A DNA stretch of 64,000 bases, taken from the NCBI RefSeq assembly GCF_003610785.1, contig NZ_RAQQ01000022.1, positions 38,672 to 102,671 on the forward strand, given 5' to 3'. Numbering within the stretch: position 1 is the first letter of the stretch; every line of letters starts with the position of its first letter. This DNA is from Micromonospora globbae (GTDB lineage: Bacteria; Actinomycetota; Actinomycetes; Mycobacteriales; Micromonosporaceae). Under the pieces are notes generated by a model that ran no database searches, was not told the origin of the DNA, and saw only the letters and a program-made list of their open reading frames with translations. Below, piece by piece: positions 35,345 to 43,361 of the stretch. A program made the translations under genes and the position numbers.

Positions 35345-35794
35345 TCAGGCCCGCACCGGCAGGCGCTTGGCGAAGCAGACGCTGTACGGGTTGCCGACGT
35401 ACGGGCCGTAGACGGGGATCGGCTCGTACCCGCACGAGGTGTAGAGCCCGATGGCGGCGGGCAGGTAGGTGCCCGTCTCCAGGCAGATCCTCGTGTGGCC
35501 GCGCTGGTAGGCCAACTCCTCCAGGGCCGCCAGCAACTGACGGGCGATCCCCCGGCCGCGCAGCGCCGGCCGGACGTACATCCGCTTGACCTCGCCGGTC
35601 TCCTCGTCGAGCGCCTGGAGGCCGCCGCAGGCGACCGCCCGGCCGTTGACCACCACCGCGAGGTAGCGGATGTCGTCGTGGGTCGCCGTCGCCTGCCCGT
35701 CCAGCCCGCCGTCGGCCTCGCGCAGCTCACGCTGCTGGGCGGTGACGAGCGCGGCGATCTCGGGGTCGGTGGCGGGGCGGGACTCGATCAGCAC
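35345..35794 (-). CDS. GNAT family N-acetyltransferase
   Basis: 149 residues. The acetyl-CoA site is visible in EVKRMYVRPALRGRGIARQLL (R/Q-x-x-G-x-G/A), with GNAT motif B in ICLETGTYLPAAIGLYTSCGYEPI. The substrate is unknown; it may acetylate an amine metabolite or protein N-terminus. It follows obgE on the same strand after a short gap (about 70 bases), but the start codon lacks tight coupling, so it may be separately transcribed. Confidence 0.88.
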   Translation of the reverse strand: MLIESRPATDPEIAALVTAQQRELREADGGLDGQATATHDDIRYLAVVVNGRAVACGGLQALDEETGEVKRMYVRPALRGRGIARQLLAALEELAYQRGHTRICLETGTYLPAAIGLYTSCGYEPIPVYGPYVGNPYSVCFAKRLPVRA

Positions 35795-35864
35795 CCTCTC
35801 ACGGTATGCCGGGCGGATTTCCGCCAGGTTTCCGCGGAACGGCCCGATCGCAGACGGTACGGGG

Positions 35865-37349
35865 CTATTCGGCGTCCTCGCTGCCGCTCGCCACGTCCGC
35901 CCCGACCCCGTCCGCCTCGACCCCGCCCGACTCGATCTCGTCGGCCGGACGCTGCCGGCGGGCCTTGCGGGCGGCCAGCCGCTCGGCCGCGGTGGCCCGC
36001 GTCGGCCTCTCCTCCAACCGCTGGTCGGTGCCCCGGACGCCGGGGACGAAGTCGGCGCCGGCGTAGAGGGTGGGCTGCCAGTCGAACTCGCGCTCCCCGA
36101 TCCGCACCAGGTCCCCGGGCTGGGCGCCGGCCTTGGCGAGCTGGTCCTCGACGCCGAGCCGGGCCAGCCGGTCGGCGAGGTAGCCGACCGCCTCGTCGTT
36201 GTCGAAGTTCGTCTGCCGGACCCAGCGCTCCGGGCGCGCCCCGCGCACCGTGTACGAGCCGTCGGGCTCCGCCTCCACGGTGAAGCCGGCGTCGTCCACG
36301 GCGGTCGGCCGGATCACGATCCGGGTGGGCTCGGCGACCGGCGCCGCGGCGCGGGCCGCCTCGACCAGCTCCGCCATGGCGTACGTGAGCTCCTTGAGCC
36401 CTTCCCGCGTGGCGGTGGACACCTCGAACACGCGGAACCCACGCGCCTCCAGATCGGGCCGGACCATCTCCGCGAGGTCACGGCCGTCCGGAATGTCGAT
36501 CTTGTTGAGCGCCACGAGCCGGGGCCGGTCGGCGAGGCCGCCGTACTCGTTCAGCTCGGCCTCGATGGCGTCGATGTCGGCCAGCGGGTCGCGGTCGAGC
36601 TCCAGCGTCGCGGTGTCGATGACGTGCACCAGCACGGCGCAGCGCTCGATGTGCCGGAGGAACTCCAACCCCAGGCCCTTGCCGCTCGCCGCGCCGGGGA
36701 TCAGGCCGGGCACGTCGGCGACCGTGAACGTGTGGTTGTCGACGCGCACCACGCCCAGGTTCGGCACCAGGGTGGTGAACGGGTAGTCGGCGATCTTCGG
36801 CTTGGCCGCCGAGATCACCGAGATGAGGGAGGACTTTCCGGCCGACGGGAAACCGACCAGCCCGACGTCGGCGACGCTCTTCAGCTCCAGCACCACGTCG
36901 AGCTTCTCGCCCGGTTCGCCCAGTTCCGCGAAGCCGGGCGCCTTGCGCCGGGCGTTGGCCAGCGCCGCGTTGCCCCGGCCGCCGCGGCCGCCGCGGGCCA
37001 CCTCGAAGGTGGTGCCGGCGCCCACCATGTCGGCCAGGACCGTGCCGTCGAGGGTCTGCACCACGGTCCCGTTGGGGACCTTGAGCACCAGGTCGGCACC
37101 GTTGGCGCCGTCCCGGTGCGAGCCGGCGCCGCCCTTGCCGTTCCCCGCCTTCACGTGCGGGCGGAAGTGGAAGTCGAGCAGCGTGTGCACCTGCGGGTCG
37201 ACGACGAGCGACACGCTGCCGCCGTGCCCACCGTTGCCGCCGTCCGGGCCGCCGAACGGCTTGAACTTCTCCCGGTGGATCGAGACACAGCCGTGCCCGC
37301 CGTCGCCAGCCTGCAGGTGCAGGACGACCCGGTCAACGAACGTCGTCAC
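35865..37349 (-). CDS. obgE: GTPase ObgE/CgtA
   Basis: 494 residues from GTG 37349. The Gly-rich OBG fold (FVDRVVLHLQAGDGGHGCVSIHREKF) is followed by the G domain (GFPSAGKSSLISVISAAKPKIADYPFTTL; DVPGLIPGAASGKGLG; NKIDIP) and a C-terminal OCT domain (about residues 340-430) plus a 60-residue acidic/basic tail typical of actinobacteria. Obg acts in 50S assembly, stringent response and, in actinomycetes, differentiation. It follows rplU-rpmA, the standard arrangement. Confidence 0.97.
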   Translation of the reverse strand: MTTFVDRVVLHLQAGDGGHGCVSIHREKFKPFGGPDGGNGGHGGSVSLVVDPQVHTLLDFHFRPHVKAGNGKGGAGSHRDGANGADLVLKVPNGTVVQTLDGTVLADMVGAGTTFEVARGGRGGRGNAALANARRKAPGFAELGEPGEKLDVVLELKSVADVGLVGFPSAGKSSLISVISAAKPKIADYPFTTLVPNLGVVRVDNHTFTVADVPGLIPGAASGKGLGLEFLRHIERCAVLVHVIDTATLELDRDPLADIDAIEAELNEYGGLADRPRLVALNKIDIPDGRDLAEMVRPDLEARGFRVFEVSTATREGLKELTYAMAELVEAARAAAPVAEPTRIVIRPTAVDDAGFTVEAEPDGSYTVRGARPERWVRQTNFDNDEAVGYLADRLARLGVEDQLAKAGAQPGDLVRIGEREFDWQPTLYAGADFVPGVRGTDQRLEERPTRATAAERLAARKARRQRPADEIESGGVEADGVGADVASGSEDAE

Positions 37350-37396
37350 GCCGTCAATCCTTCCAGCGGGGACCGCCCCGCATCAGAAAACGCGAA

Positions 37397-37426
37397 GCGG
37401 GCCGGGACACCAGGTCCACGGCCCGC
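37397..37426 (-). terminator. hairpin between rpmA and obgE
   Basis: GCGGGCC (37397-37403) pairs with GGCCCGC (37420-37426), with weaker inner pairing (GGGAC/GGTCC). It lies 13 bases past the rpmA stop and may attenuate readthrough into obgE. Confidence 0.5.
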
Positions 37427-37438
37427 AACGCCGGAGAA

Positions 37439-37693
37439 CTACTGCTGCGGCACGATGCTGACGGTCTTGCGACCGCGCTTGGTGCCGAACTGGACCGCAC
37501 CGTCGGCCAGCGCGAAGAGCGTGTCGTCGCCACCGCGGCCGACCAGGTCACCGGGGTGGAACTTGGTGCCCCGCTGCCGGACGAGGATCTCGCCGGCGCT
37601 GACCACCTGACCACCGAAGCGCTTCACGCCGAGCCGCTGCGCCGCGGAGTCACGGCCGTTACGCGAGCTGGACGCACCCTTTTTGTGAGCCAT
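37439..37693 (-). CDS. rpmA: 50S ribosomal protein L27
   Basis: 84 residues from ATG 37693. MAHKKGASSSRNGRDSAAQRLGVKRFGGQ is unmistakable, as is VRQRGTKFHPGDLVGRGGDDTLFALADG. The N-terminal tail reaches the peptidyl-transferase centre. It is directly downstream of rplU (11-base gap) in a two-gene ribosomal operon, followed by a hairpin and obgE. Confidence 0.98.
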   Translation of the reverse strand: MAHKKGASSSRNGRDSAAQRLGVKRFGGQVVSAGEILVRQRGTKFHPGDLVGRGGDDTLFALADGAVQFGTKRGRKTVSIVPQQ

Positions 37694-37704
37694 CTGTGGA
37701 CGAC

Positions 37705-38019
37705 CTACTTCCCGCTGGAGATGCCGGTCACCTTGACCTGGGTCAGCGGCTGGCGGTGACCCTGGCGCTTGTGGTAGCCGGTCTTGTTCTTGAACTTGTG
37801 GATCCGGATCTTGGGGCCCTTGGTGTGCGCGGCGATCTCGCCGGACACCGCGACCTTGGCAAGCTGGGCCGCGTCGGTCACCAGGTCGTCACCGTCGACG
37901 AGGAGCACCGCGGTGAGCTGCACCGCGTCGCCGGGGGCGCCGGCGAGCTTCTCGACCTCGATCACGTCGCCCTCGGCGACCTTGTACTGCTTGCCGCCGG
38001 TCTTGACGATCGCGTACAT
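37705..38019 (-). CDS. rplU: 50S ribosomal protein L21
   Basis: 104 residues from ATG 38019. MYAIVKTGGKQYKVAEGDVIEVEKL and HKFKNKTGYHKRQGHRQPLTQVKVTGI are the family hallmarks. It binds 23S rRNA near L20. It is the first gene of the rplU-rpmA pair, with rne/rng upstream on the same strand. Confidence 0.98.
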   Translation of the reverse strand: MYAIVKTGGKQYKVAEGDVIEVEKLAGAPGDAVQLTAVLLVDGDDLVTDAAQLAKVAVSGEIAAHTKGPKIRIHKFKNKTGYHKRQGHRQPLTQVKVTGISSGK

Positions 38020-38184
38020 CGGAGGCGGACTCCCTGTCGTTGAGGCTGCTGGTGGTCGTCCCCGCGGCGGCTCGCCGGGTAGCAGTGGCACGGCGGCGCG
38101 GGCACGCGGGAACTCGGCACACAAGAGTGCGCCGCAGGCAAGCGTACGCCATGGGCCCGCCCCGCCCCAAACCGACCCGGCCGA

Positions 38185-38733
38185 TCAGCCCCGGCAGAGC
38201 TGGTCGAGGCGCTGCCGGAGGCGGTCCAGCTCGGTCTCGTCGAGCCCGCCCACGTCGGTGCCCATCGCCGCGACCTCGGCGTCCAGGTCGCGCAGGAGCG
38301 CGGCGAGCGACGGGTCCGCGGCCCGCGCCGACTGCTCCCGGAGGGTGCGCCGCCAGCCGTCGAGCGCCGCCTCGGCCCGGCGCCGGGCGGTCTCGGCGGC
38401 CGTGTGGTCGTTCGCCCCGATGGCCGCGACCATCCTGCCGAGTTCCTCGTCGTACGTCCGGATCGCGGTGGCCTCCGCCCGCTGGACCGCGGCGCAGACC
38501 GCCGGGGCGTTCTCGCCGGCCGGCGCACCACCCCCGACGGCCGGGCCGGCGGTCGGAGCCGCGGGCGGACCGCTCCCGGTGGCCGGACCCGCGGTCGGAC
38601 CGCTCCCGCTCGTGGCCGGCGCGGTCGGGCCCGGCGCGGTCCCGGTCGGCGACGCCGCCCCCGGGCCGGTGCCGCCGCAGCCGCCGGCCGCGCAGAGGCC
38701 CGTGGCCAGCACGGTGGCGACGAGCAGACGCAT
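38185..38733 (-). CDS. hypothetical secreted protein, possibly a lipoprotein
   Basis: 182 residues. ATG 38733 is chosen by GGAGG at a 7-base spacing; ATG 38739 overlaps that site. A signal-like N-terminus (MRLLVATVLATGLCAAGGCGG) ends near two cysteines; neither matches a perfect lipobox, so lipidation is uncertain. A Gly/Pro/Thr/Ala-rich linker (about 60 residues) leads to a helical domain (CAAVQRAEATAIRTYDEELGRMVAAIGANDH...). The family is not recognised. It sits between rne/rng and rplU, where such a gene is not normally found. Confidence 0.65.
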   Translation of the reverse strand: MRLLVATVLATGLCAAGGCGGTGPGAASPTGTAPGPTAPATSGSGPTAGPATGSGPPAAPTAGPAVGGGAPAGENAPAVCAAVQRAEATAIRTYDEELGRMVAAIGANDHTAAETARRRAEAALDGWRRTLREQSARAADPSLAALLRDLDAEVAAMGTDVGGLDETELDRLRQRLDQLCRG

Positions 38734-38876
38734 CGGCATCCCTCCGCGAGGTCCCGGCCGCGGACGACGGCCCGCCGGCGACCAGCTCCGCCGCACGGAC
38801 CGGGCCCCGTCCCCGCATCGTGCCGGGGCCGGGGCCCTGCCGTCCACTCGCCGGTCCGCCCTCGCGGGCAGGGCCG

Positions 38877-41800
38877 CTACGGGCGGGTACGCCGCCGGGC
38901 GCCGCCGCGGCGGGACCGCCGCCGGCCGGTGCCGCCGACCTCCTCGTCGCCCTCGTCGCCGAGCGCGTCCGGGTCGTCCGCGGCCGCCAACCGCGCCGCG
39001 TCACCCGCCTGGCTGTCGGCGACCGCCGGGGCGGCCTCCGTGTCCGTCTCGTAGCGGGACAGGTCGTAGCCCATCGTGTCGTAGTAGTCGGCCTCGTGGC
39101 TGGTGGCCGTGTCGGACCCCGTGACGGCGGCCGCGCTGGTGGTCGCGTCCGCGGCGGTGGTGTCGGCGTCGGTGTCGGCCTCGCTGACCTCGGCCACGGC
39201 CCGCTCCACCGGGGCGCTCTTGCGCGCCCGGCGCCGCGAACCGGCACCGCCGGACTCGGCGACCGGGGCTGCGACCGCCGAGGCCACCGCCTTGACCTTC
39301 TCGCCGGCACCGCCCGTACGCGGCTTCTCCGGCACCGGCTCGGTGTGGATGATCACGCCGCGGCCCTTGCAGCACTCGCAGGTCTCGCTGAACGCCTCCA
39401 GCAGCCCGGCGCCGATCCGCTTGCGGGTCATCTGCACGAGGCCCAGCGAGGTGATCTCGGTGACCTGGTGCTTGGTGCGATCCCGGCCGAGGCACTCGGT
39501 CAGCCGACGGAGCACCAGCTCCCGGTTCGACTCCAGCACCATGTCGATGAAGTCGATCACGATGATGCCGCCGATGTCGCGCAGCCGGAGCTGCCGGACG
39601 ATCTCCTCGGCGGCCTCGAGGTTGTTCCGGGTGACCGTCTCCTCCAGGTTGCCGCCGGCGCCCGTGTACTTGCCCGTGTTGACGTCGACCACGGTCATCG
39701 CCTCGGTCCGGTCGATCACCAGGTGGCCGCCGGAGGGAAGGAAGACCTTGCGGTCGAGGCCCTTGAGGATCTGCTCGTCGATCCGGTACTCGGCGAAGAC
39801 GTCGGTCGTGCCGACGTGCCGGCGCAGCCGCGGCACCAGGTCCGGCGAGACGTGCGACAGGTACGACTCGACCATGTCGTACGACTCGTCGCCCTCGATG
39901 ACCAGTTCGCGGAAGTCCTCGTTGAACAGGTCCCGGACCACGCGAATGACCAGGTCGGGCTCCTCGTAGAGCAGCACCGGCGCGCCGCCCTCGGCCGCCT
40001 TGGCCTGGATGTCCTCCCACTGCGCCTGGAGCCGCTTGACGTCCCGGGCCAGCTCGTCCTCGCTGGCGCCCTCGGCGGCCGTCCGGACGATCACACCGGC
40101 ACCGTCCGGCACCAGCTTCTTCAGCACGTCCCGCAGCCGCTTGCGCTCGGTGTCCGGCAGCTTCCGGCTGATCCCGGACGCGTTGCCGTTCGGCACGTAC
40201 ACGAGGTGCCGGCCGGAGAGCGCGATGTGGCTGGTCAGCCGGGCGCCCTTGTGCCCGATCGGGTCCTTGGTGACCTGGACGAGCACCGAGTCGCCGGACT
40301 TGAGCGCCTGCTCGATCGAGCGGGCGCGGCCCTCCAGGCCGGTGGCGTCCCAGTTGACCTCGCCGGCGTACAGCACGGCGTTACGGCCCCGCCCGATGTC
40401 GACGAACGCCGCCTCCATGCTGGGCAGGACGTTCTGCACCTTGCCGAGGTAGACGTTGCCGGCCATCGTGGCCGACGAGTTGCGCGTGACGTAGTGCTCG
40501 ACGAGGACGCCGTCCTCGAGCACCGCGATCTGCGTACGGTCGCCGCGCTGCCGGACCGCCATCACGCGGTCCACCGCCTCCCGGCGGGCCAGGAACTCGG
40601 CCTCGCTGAGGATCGGCGGGCGCGTACGCCGCTGCTCCCGGCCGTCCCGGCGGCGCTGGCGCTTGGCCTCCAGCCGGGTGGACCCGGAGACGCCCTGCAC
40701 CTCGTCCACGGTCCGGCGCGGCTCCCGGATCTTGACGACCGTCGGGACGCCGTCGTCCGCGACCGTCGTCTCGGTGTCCCCGGCACCCCGGCGGCGGCGC
40801 CGACGGCGACGCCGGGTCAGCCCCTCGCCGCCGTCGGTGTCCTCGTCCTCGGCCTCCTCGACGGCCTCCTCCGGCTCGGCCTCGGCCTGAGCCGCAGCCT
40901 CCTCGGACTCCTCGTCCTCGGCCTCCTCGACGCCGCCCCTGCCCCGGCCGCGCCCGCGGCGGCCACGCCGGCGCCGGCGCCGGCCCGCCAGGGACTCGTC
41001 CTCGTCCTCCTCCGCCTCGGCGGCCTCGACGGCCTCCTCGGTCGGCTCCTGCTCGGCCTCGACGGCCTCCACCGGCTCGGCCTCGCGGCGACCCCGGCGG
41101 CGACGGCGGGGCTGCTCGGCGGGCTCCTCGCCGGCCGGCTCCTCGCTCGGGCCGGGCTCCACGACCCGGACGAGCGGCACCGCGTCCGGCTGCGGGGGCA
41201 TGAAGAGCACGGTGGGCGCGGACAGCGCGGCCCGCCGGCGGGGCGTACGCCGCTCCTCCGGCTCGGCGGCCTCGGCCGGCTCGGTCAACCGCTCGGCGGC
41301 CCCGGGCACGGCGACACCGGGCGGCACCTCCCCCGACTGGGGCTCCGCGCCGCTGGTGGGCCGCTTCGTGGCCGCCTCGGCGGCCGGCGGAGCCTCGCCG
41401 GGCTTCCCGCCGGCGGTCTCCTCGGTGGCCGCGCCGGCCTCGGCGGTCGCCGGTCCCGCCTCGGCGGCCGGCTCCTCGGAGGTCTCGGCGGGCGTCTCCG
41501 CCACCGGCTCGGCCAACTCCTCGGTAGTGTCGGCGGGCGTCTCCGCGGCCGGTCGGGTCGGCTCGGTGGCGGTCTCCGCGGCCGGCTCGGCCTCGGCGAC
41601 CGGCTCGCCCGGCAGGCCGGCGGTCTCGGCGGGCGTCTCCGCCGCCGGCTCGGCCGCCGCGGGCGCGGTCTTGCGCCGCCGCGTACGGGTGACCTTGACG
41701 GGCGGGACGACCTCCGCGGAGGCCTCCTCGGCGGACGCCGCGACCACCGGCTCCTCGACGGCCTTCGCGGCGGTCGCCTTGCGGCGCCGACGCGGGGTCT

Positions 41801-42119
41801 TCGGCGCGTCGTCGAGGTCGCCGGAGAGCGGCGCGAAGACCTCCGCCTGGGGGGACTCCGCGCTGCCGGTGCCGGTGGCGGGCGCCGCGGCCGGCGCGTC
41901 GACCTGCTCCGGCTGGTTCACCGGTGTGGCACGCCGCCGCGTGGCCCGGGCCCGTCGGGCGGGTGGGGCCTCGGCGGCCGGGGGCTCGTCGGCGACGCCC
42001 CGCGTGCCGGTCGCCTCGCCGGCGGCGCCCCCGTCCACGGGGTTCTTCTGCTGTTCGGCGGTCTCGCCGGCCGGCTGTGAACCGGGCCGTTCGCCGCCCT
42101 CGGGCTCGTTCTCGAGCAT
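38877..42119 (-). CDS. ribonuclease E/G
   Basis: 1080 residues from ATG 42119 (GGAG 7 bases upstream). The first ~490 residues are low-complexity Ala/Glu/Pro/Arg segments with repeats such as AETPAET, likely the scaffold region placed N-terminally as in other actinobacterial RNase E. Then come the S1 domain (GNVYLGKVQNVLPSMEAAFVDIG), the catalytic DNase I-like domain with Asp in VIDRTEAMTVVDVNTGKYTG and GGIIVIDFIDM, and the zinc-link CECCKGRG. It is the main mRNA and rRNA endonuclease. A further acidic C-terminal tail ends RRSRRGGARRRTRP. Confidence 0.93.
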   Translation of the reverse strand: MLENEPEGGERPGSQPAGETAEQQKNPVDGGAAGEATGTRGVADEPPAAEAPPARRARATRRRATPVNQPEQVDAPAAAPATGTGSAESPQAEVFAPLSGDLDDAPKTPRRRRKATAAKAVEEPVVAASAEEASAEVVPPVKVTRTRRRKTAPAAAEPAAETPAETAGLPGEPVAEAEPAAETATEPTRPAAETPADTTEELAEPVAETPAETSEEPAAEAGPATAEAGAATEETAGGKPGEAPPAAEAATKRPTSGAEPQSGEVPPGVAVPGAAERLTEPAEAAEPEERRTPRRRAALSAPTVLFMPPQPDAVPLVRVVEPGPSEEPAGEEPAEQPRRRRRGRREAEPVEAVEAEQEPTEEAVEAAEAEEDEDESLAGRRRRRRGRRGRGRGRGGVEEAEDEESEEAAAQAEAEPEEAVEEAEDEDTDGGEGLTRRRRRRRRRGAGDTETTVADDGVPTVVKIREPRRTVDEVQGVSGSTRLEAKRQRRRDGREQRRTRPPILSEAEFLARREAVDRVMAVRQRGDRTQIAVLEDGVLVEHYVTRNSSATMAGNVYLGKVQNVLPSMEAAFVDIGRGRNAVLYAGEVNWDATGLEGRARSIEQALKSGDSVLVQVTKDPIGHKGARLTSHIALSGRHLVYVPNGNASGISRKLPDTERKRLRDVLKKLVPDGAGVIVRTAAEGASEDELARDVKRLQAQWEDIQAKAAEGGAPVLLYEEPDLVIRVVRDLFNEDFRELVIEGDESYDMVESYLSHVSPDLVPRLRRHVGTTDVFAEYRIDEQILKGLDRKVFLPSGGHLVIDRTEAMTVVDVNTGKYTGAGGNLEETVTRNNLEAAEEIVRQLRLRDIGGIIVIDFIDMVLESNRELVLRRLTECLGRDRTKHQVTEITSLGLVQMTRKRIGAGLLEAFSETCECCKGRGVIIHTEPVPEKPRTGGAGEKVKAVASAVAAPVAESGGAGSRRRARKSAPVERAVAEVSEADTDADTTAADATTSAAAVTGSDTATSHEADYYDTMGYDLSRYETDTEAAPAVADSQAGDAARLAAADDPDALGDEGDEEVGGTGRRRSRRGGARRRTRP

Positions 42120-42249
42120 GGACGTTCTCCAGTTCTGGCTGCCCCGGGCGCGGGTGAGCGCTGCCACGCAGGGTCGCCGCAAAGGTGTTTCCGCCGGCGC
42201 GCGAGGTGCGCGACGGCCGAAGTCTGCCTACCTGAACGCCGACCGTCGG

Positions 42250-43026
42250 TCAGCGTTCACCGATGGTTGCCCCGTCGCGGTCCGCATCCAACGGATCCAC
42301 GATCTCGCCCTGCGCGGTCAGCGTGCCCTGAGCCAGCCGGGTCACACGCGGCGGAACCGGCGGCTCCAGGCCGGCCACCACGCGGAGGCCGGAAAGGACG
42401 TCATCGGGCCGTACGGACGGGGTGACCTGCCGCACGACCACTTCGAGTATCGCACACGGTACGGCCGGTCCCCCGGAAGGCGTCTCCGTCGGTGCCGCCA
42501 CATCGATGGCGATGACCGCCCCTCGCGCGTCGAAGGTGCGCCGGCCCTGCTTGGTCATCCGCTCGACCAGCACCTCTCCGGCGGCGGTGAACGCGTCGAC
42601 GGCGGCGCGGAGCGCGGATGGGTCCACCTCCGGCAACTCCACCCGCCAGGACGACGCCTCGATCCGGTCGGCCAGGCTGCCGCCGGTCGCCACCACCGCG
42701 TCCACCACGTCGAGCCCCGGCGAGAGCGCCGAGTCCAGGGCGATCCGCAGCTGCTCCGGGTCGACCGGCGCCTGAAGCGCGATCTCCAGGTATTCCGCCT
42801 CGCTCGCCACACCCGTCGGGGCGGCGCTCGCGTACGAGATCTTCGGGTGCGGGGTGAAGCCCTGCGAGTAGGCCACCGGTACGCCGGCCCGGCGTACGGC
42901 CCGCTCGAAGGCCCGGGCGAAGTCCCGGTGCGAGGTGAACCGCAGCGGCCCCCGCTTGGCGTACCGGATCCGGACGCGCTGGACGACCGGCGCCTGGCCG
43001 CCCTCGGGTTGAGGCTTTCTGGCGAT
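42250..43026 (-). CDS. TIGR03936 (DUF2344) family radical-SAM-associated protein, apparent ATC start
   Basis: 258 residues. The conserved core begins VQRVRIRYAKRGPLRFTSHRDFARAFERAVRRAGVPVAYSQGFTPHPKISYA, which is diagnostic. GAGGAG lies 6 bases before an ATC (43026-43024), after which the frame reads ARKPQPEGGQAP, the usual N-terminus in relatives that begin MARK. No in-frame ATG, GTG or TTG occurs between the Shine-Dalgarno and the core, and upstream options are far away with unlike coding. The family always accompanies a TIGR03960 radical SAM protein near rne, as here. Its reaction is unknown; together they may modify tRNA or rRNA. Confidence 0.8.
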   Translation of the reverse strand: MARKPQPEGGQAPVVQRVRIRYAKRGPLRFTSHRDFARAFERAVRRAGVPVAYSQGFTPHPKISYASAAPTGVASEAEYLEIALQAPVDPEQLRIALDSALSPGLDVVDAVVATGGSLADRIEASSWRVELPEVDPSALRAAVDAFTAAGEVLVERMTKQGRRTFDARGAVIAIDVAAPTETPSGGPAVPCAILEVVVRQVTPSVRPDDVLSGLRVVAGLEPPVPPRVTRLAQGTLTAQGEIVDPLDADRDGATIGER

Positions 43027-43361
43027 CGTGAGCTCCTCGGGTGAACCTGCGTGTCCGTTCCATCCTGGCGCAGGGCCCGGGACGGGACGCGGCCGGGGCA
43101 GCCGGACCCCGGATGAACCGGCACGAAGCGGTCGTCCCGGCCCGGCGGGAACCGCCTCCCAGAGCGCGGTGACCGGCCGGTGATCGGCCCCGAAACCGTG
43201 CGGTTCGTCACTTGGAGGAGGGGCACCGGATCGGCCAGGCGTGGCACACGTGGCCGGCCGGCACGCCCACCCCCGCGGCCGATCGGGACCACACGCCCCG
43301 GCCTCGCCGCGGCCACGCCGGCGGCCCGCCGGGACGCACGCTCCCCGGCGGGCCACGACGG
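43027..43361. other. 335-base intergenic region between TIGR03936 gene and mycosin gene
   Basis: It contains the TIGR03936 Shine-Dalgarno (GAGGAG at about 43034-43039 on the minus strand) and the terminator at 43323-43354 that ends the type VII-like cassette. The rest is GC-rich sequence without a supported gene. Confidence 0.5.
43323..43354 (-). terminator. intrinsic terminator after the mycosin gene
   Basis: A perfect 11-bp stem (43323-43333 with 43344-43354) and a 10-base loop begin 7 bases after the minus-strand stop at 43362, isolating the cassette from the downstream TIGR03936 gene. Confidence 0.75.
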
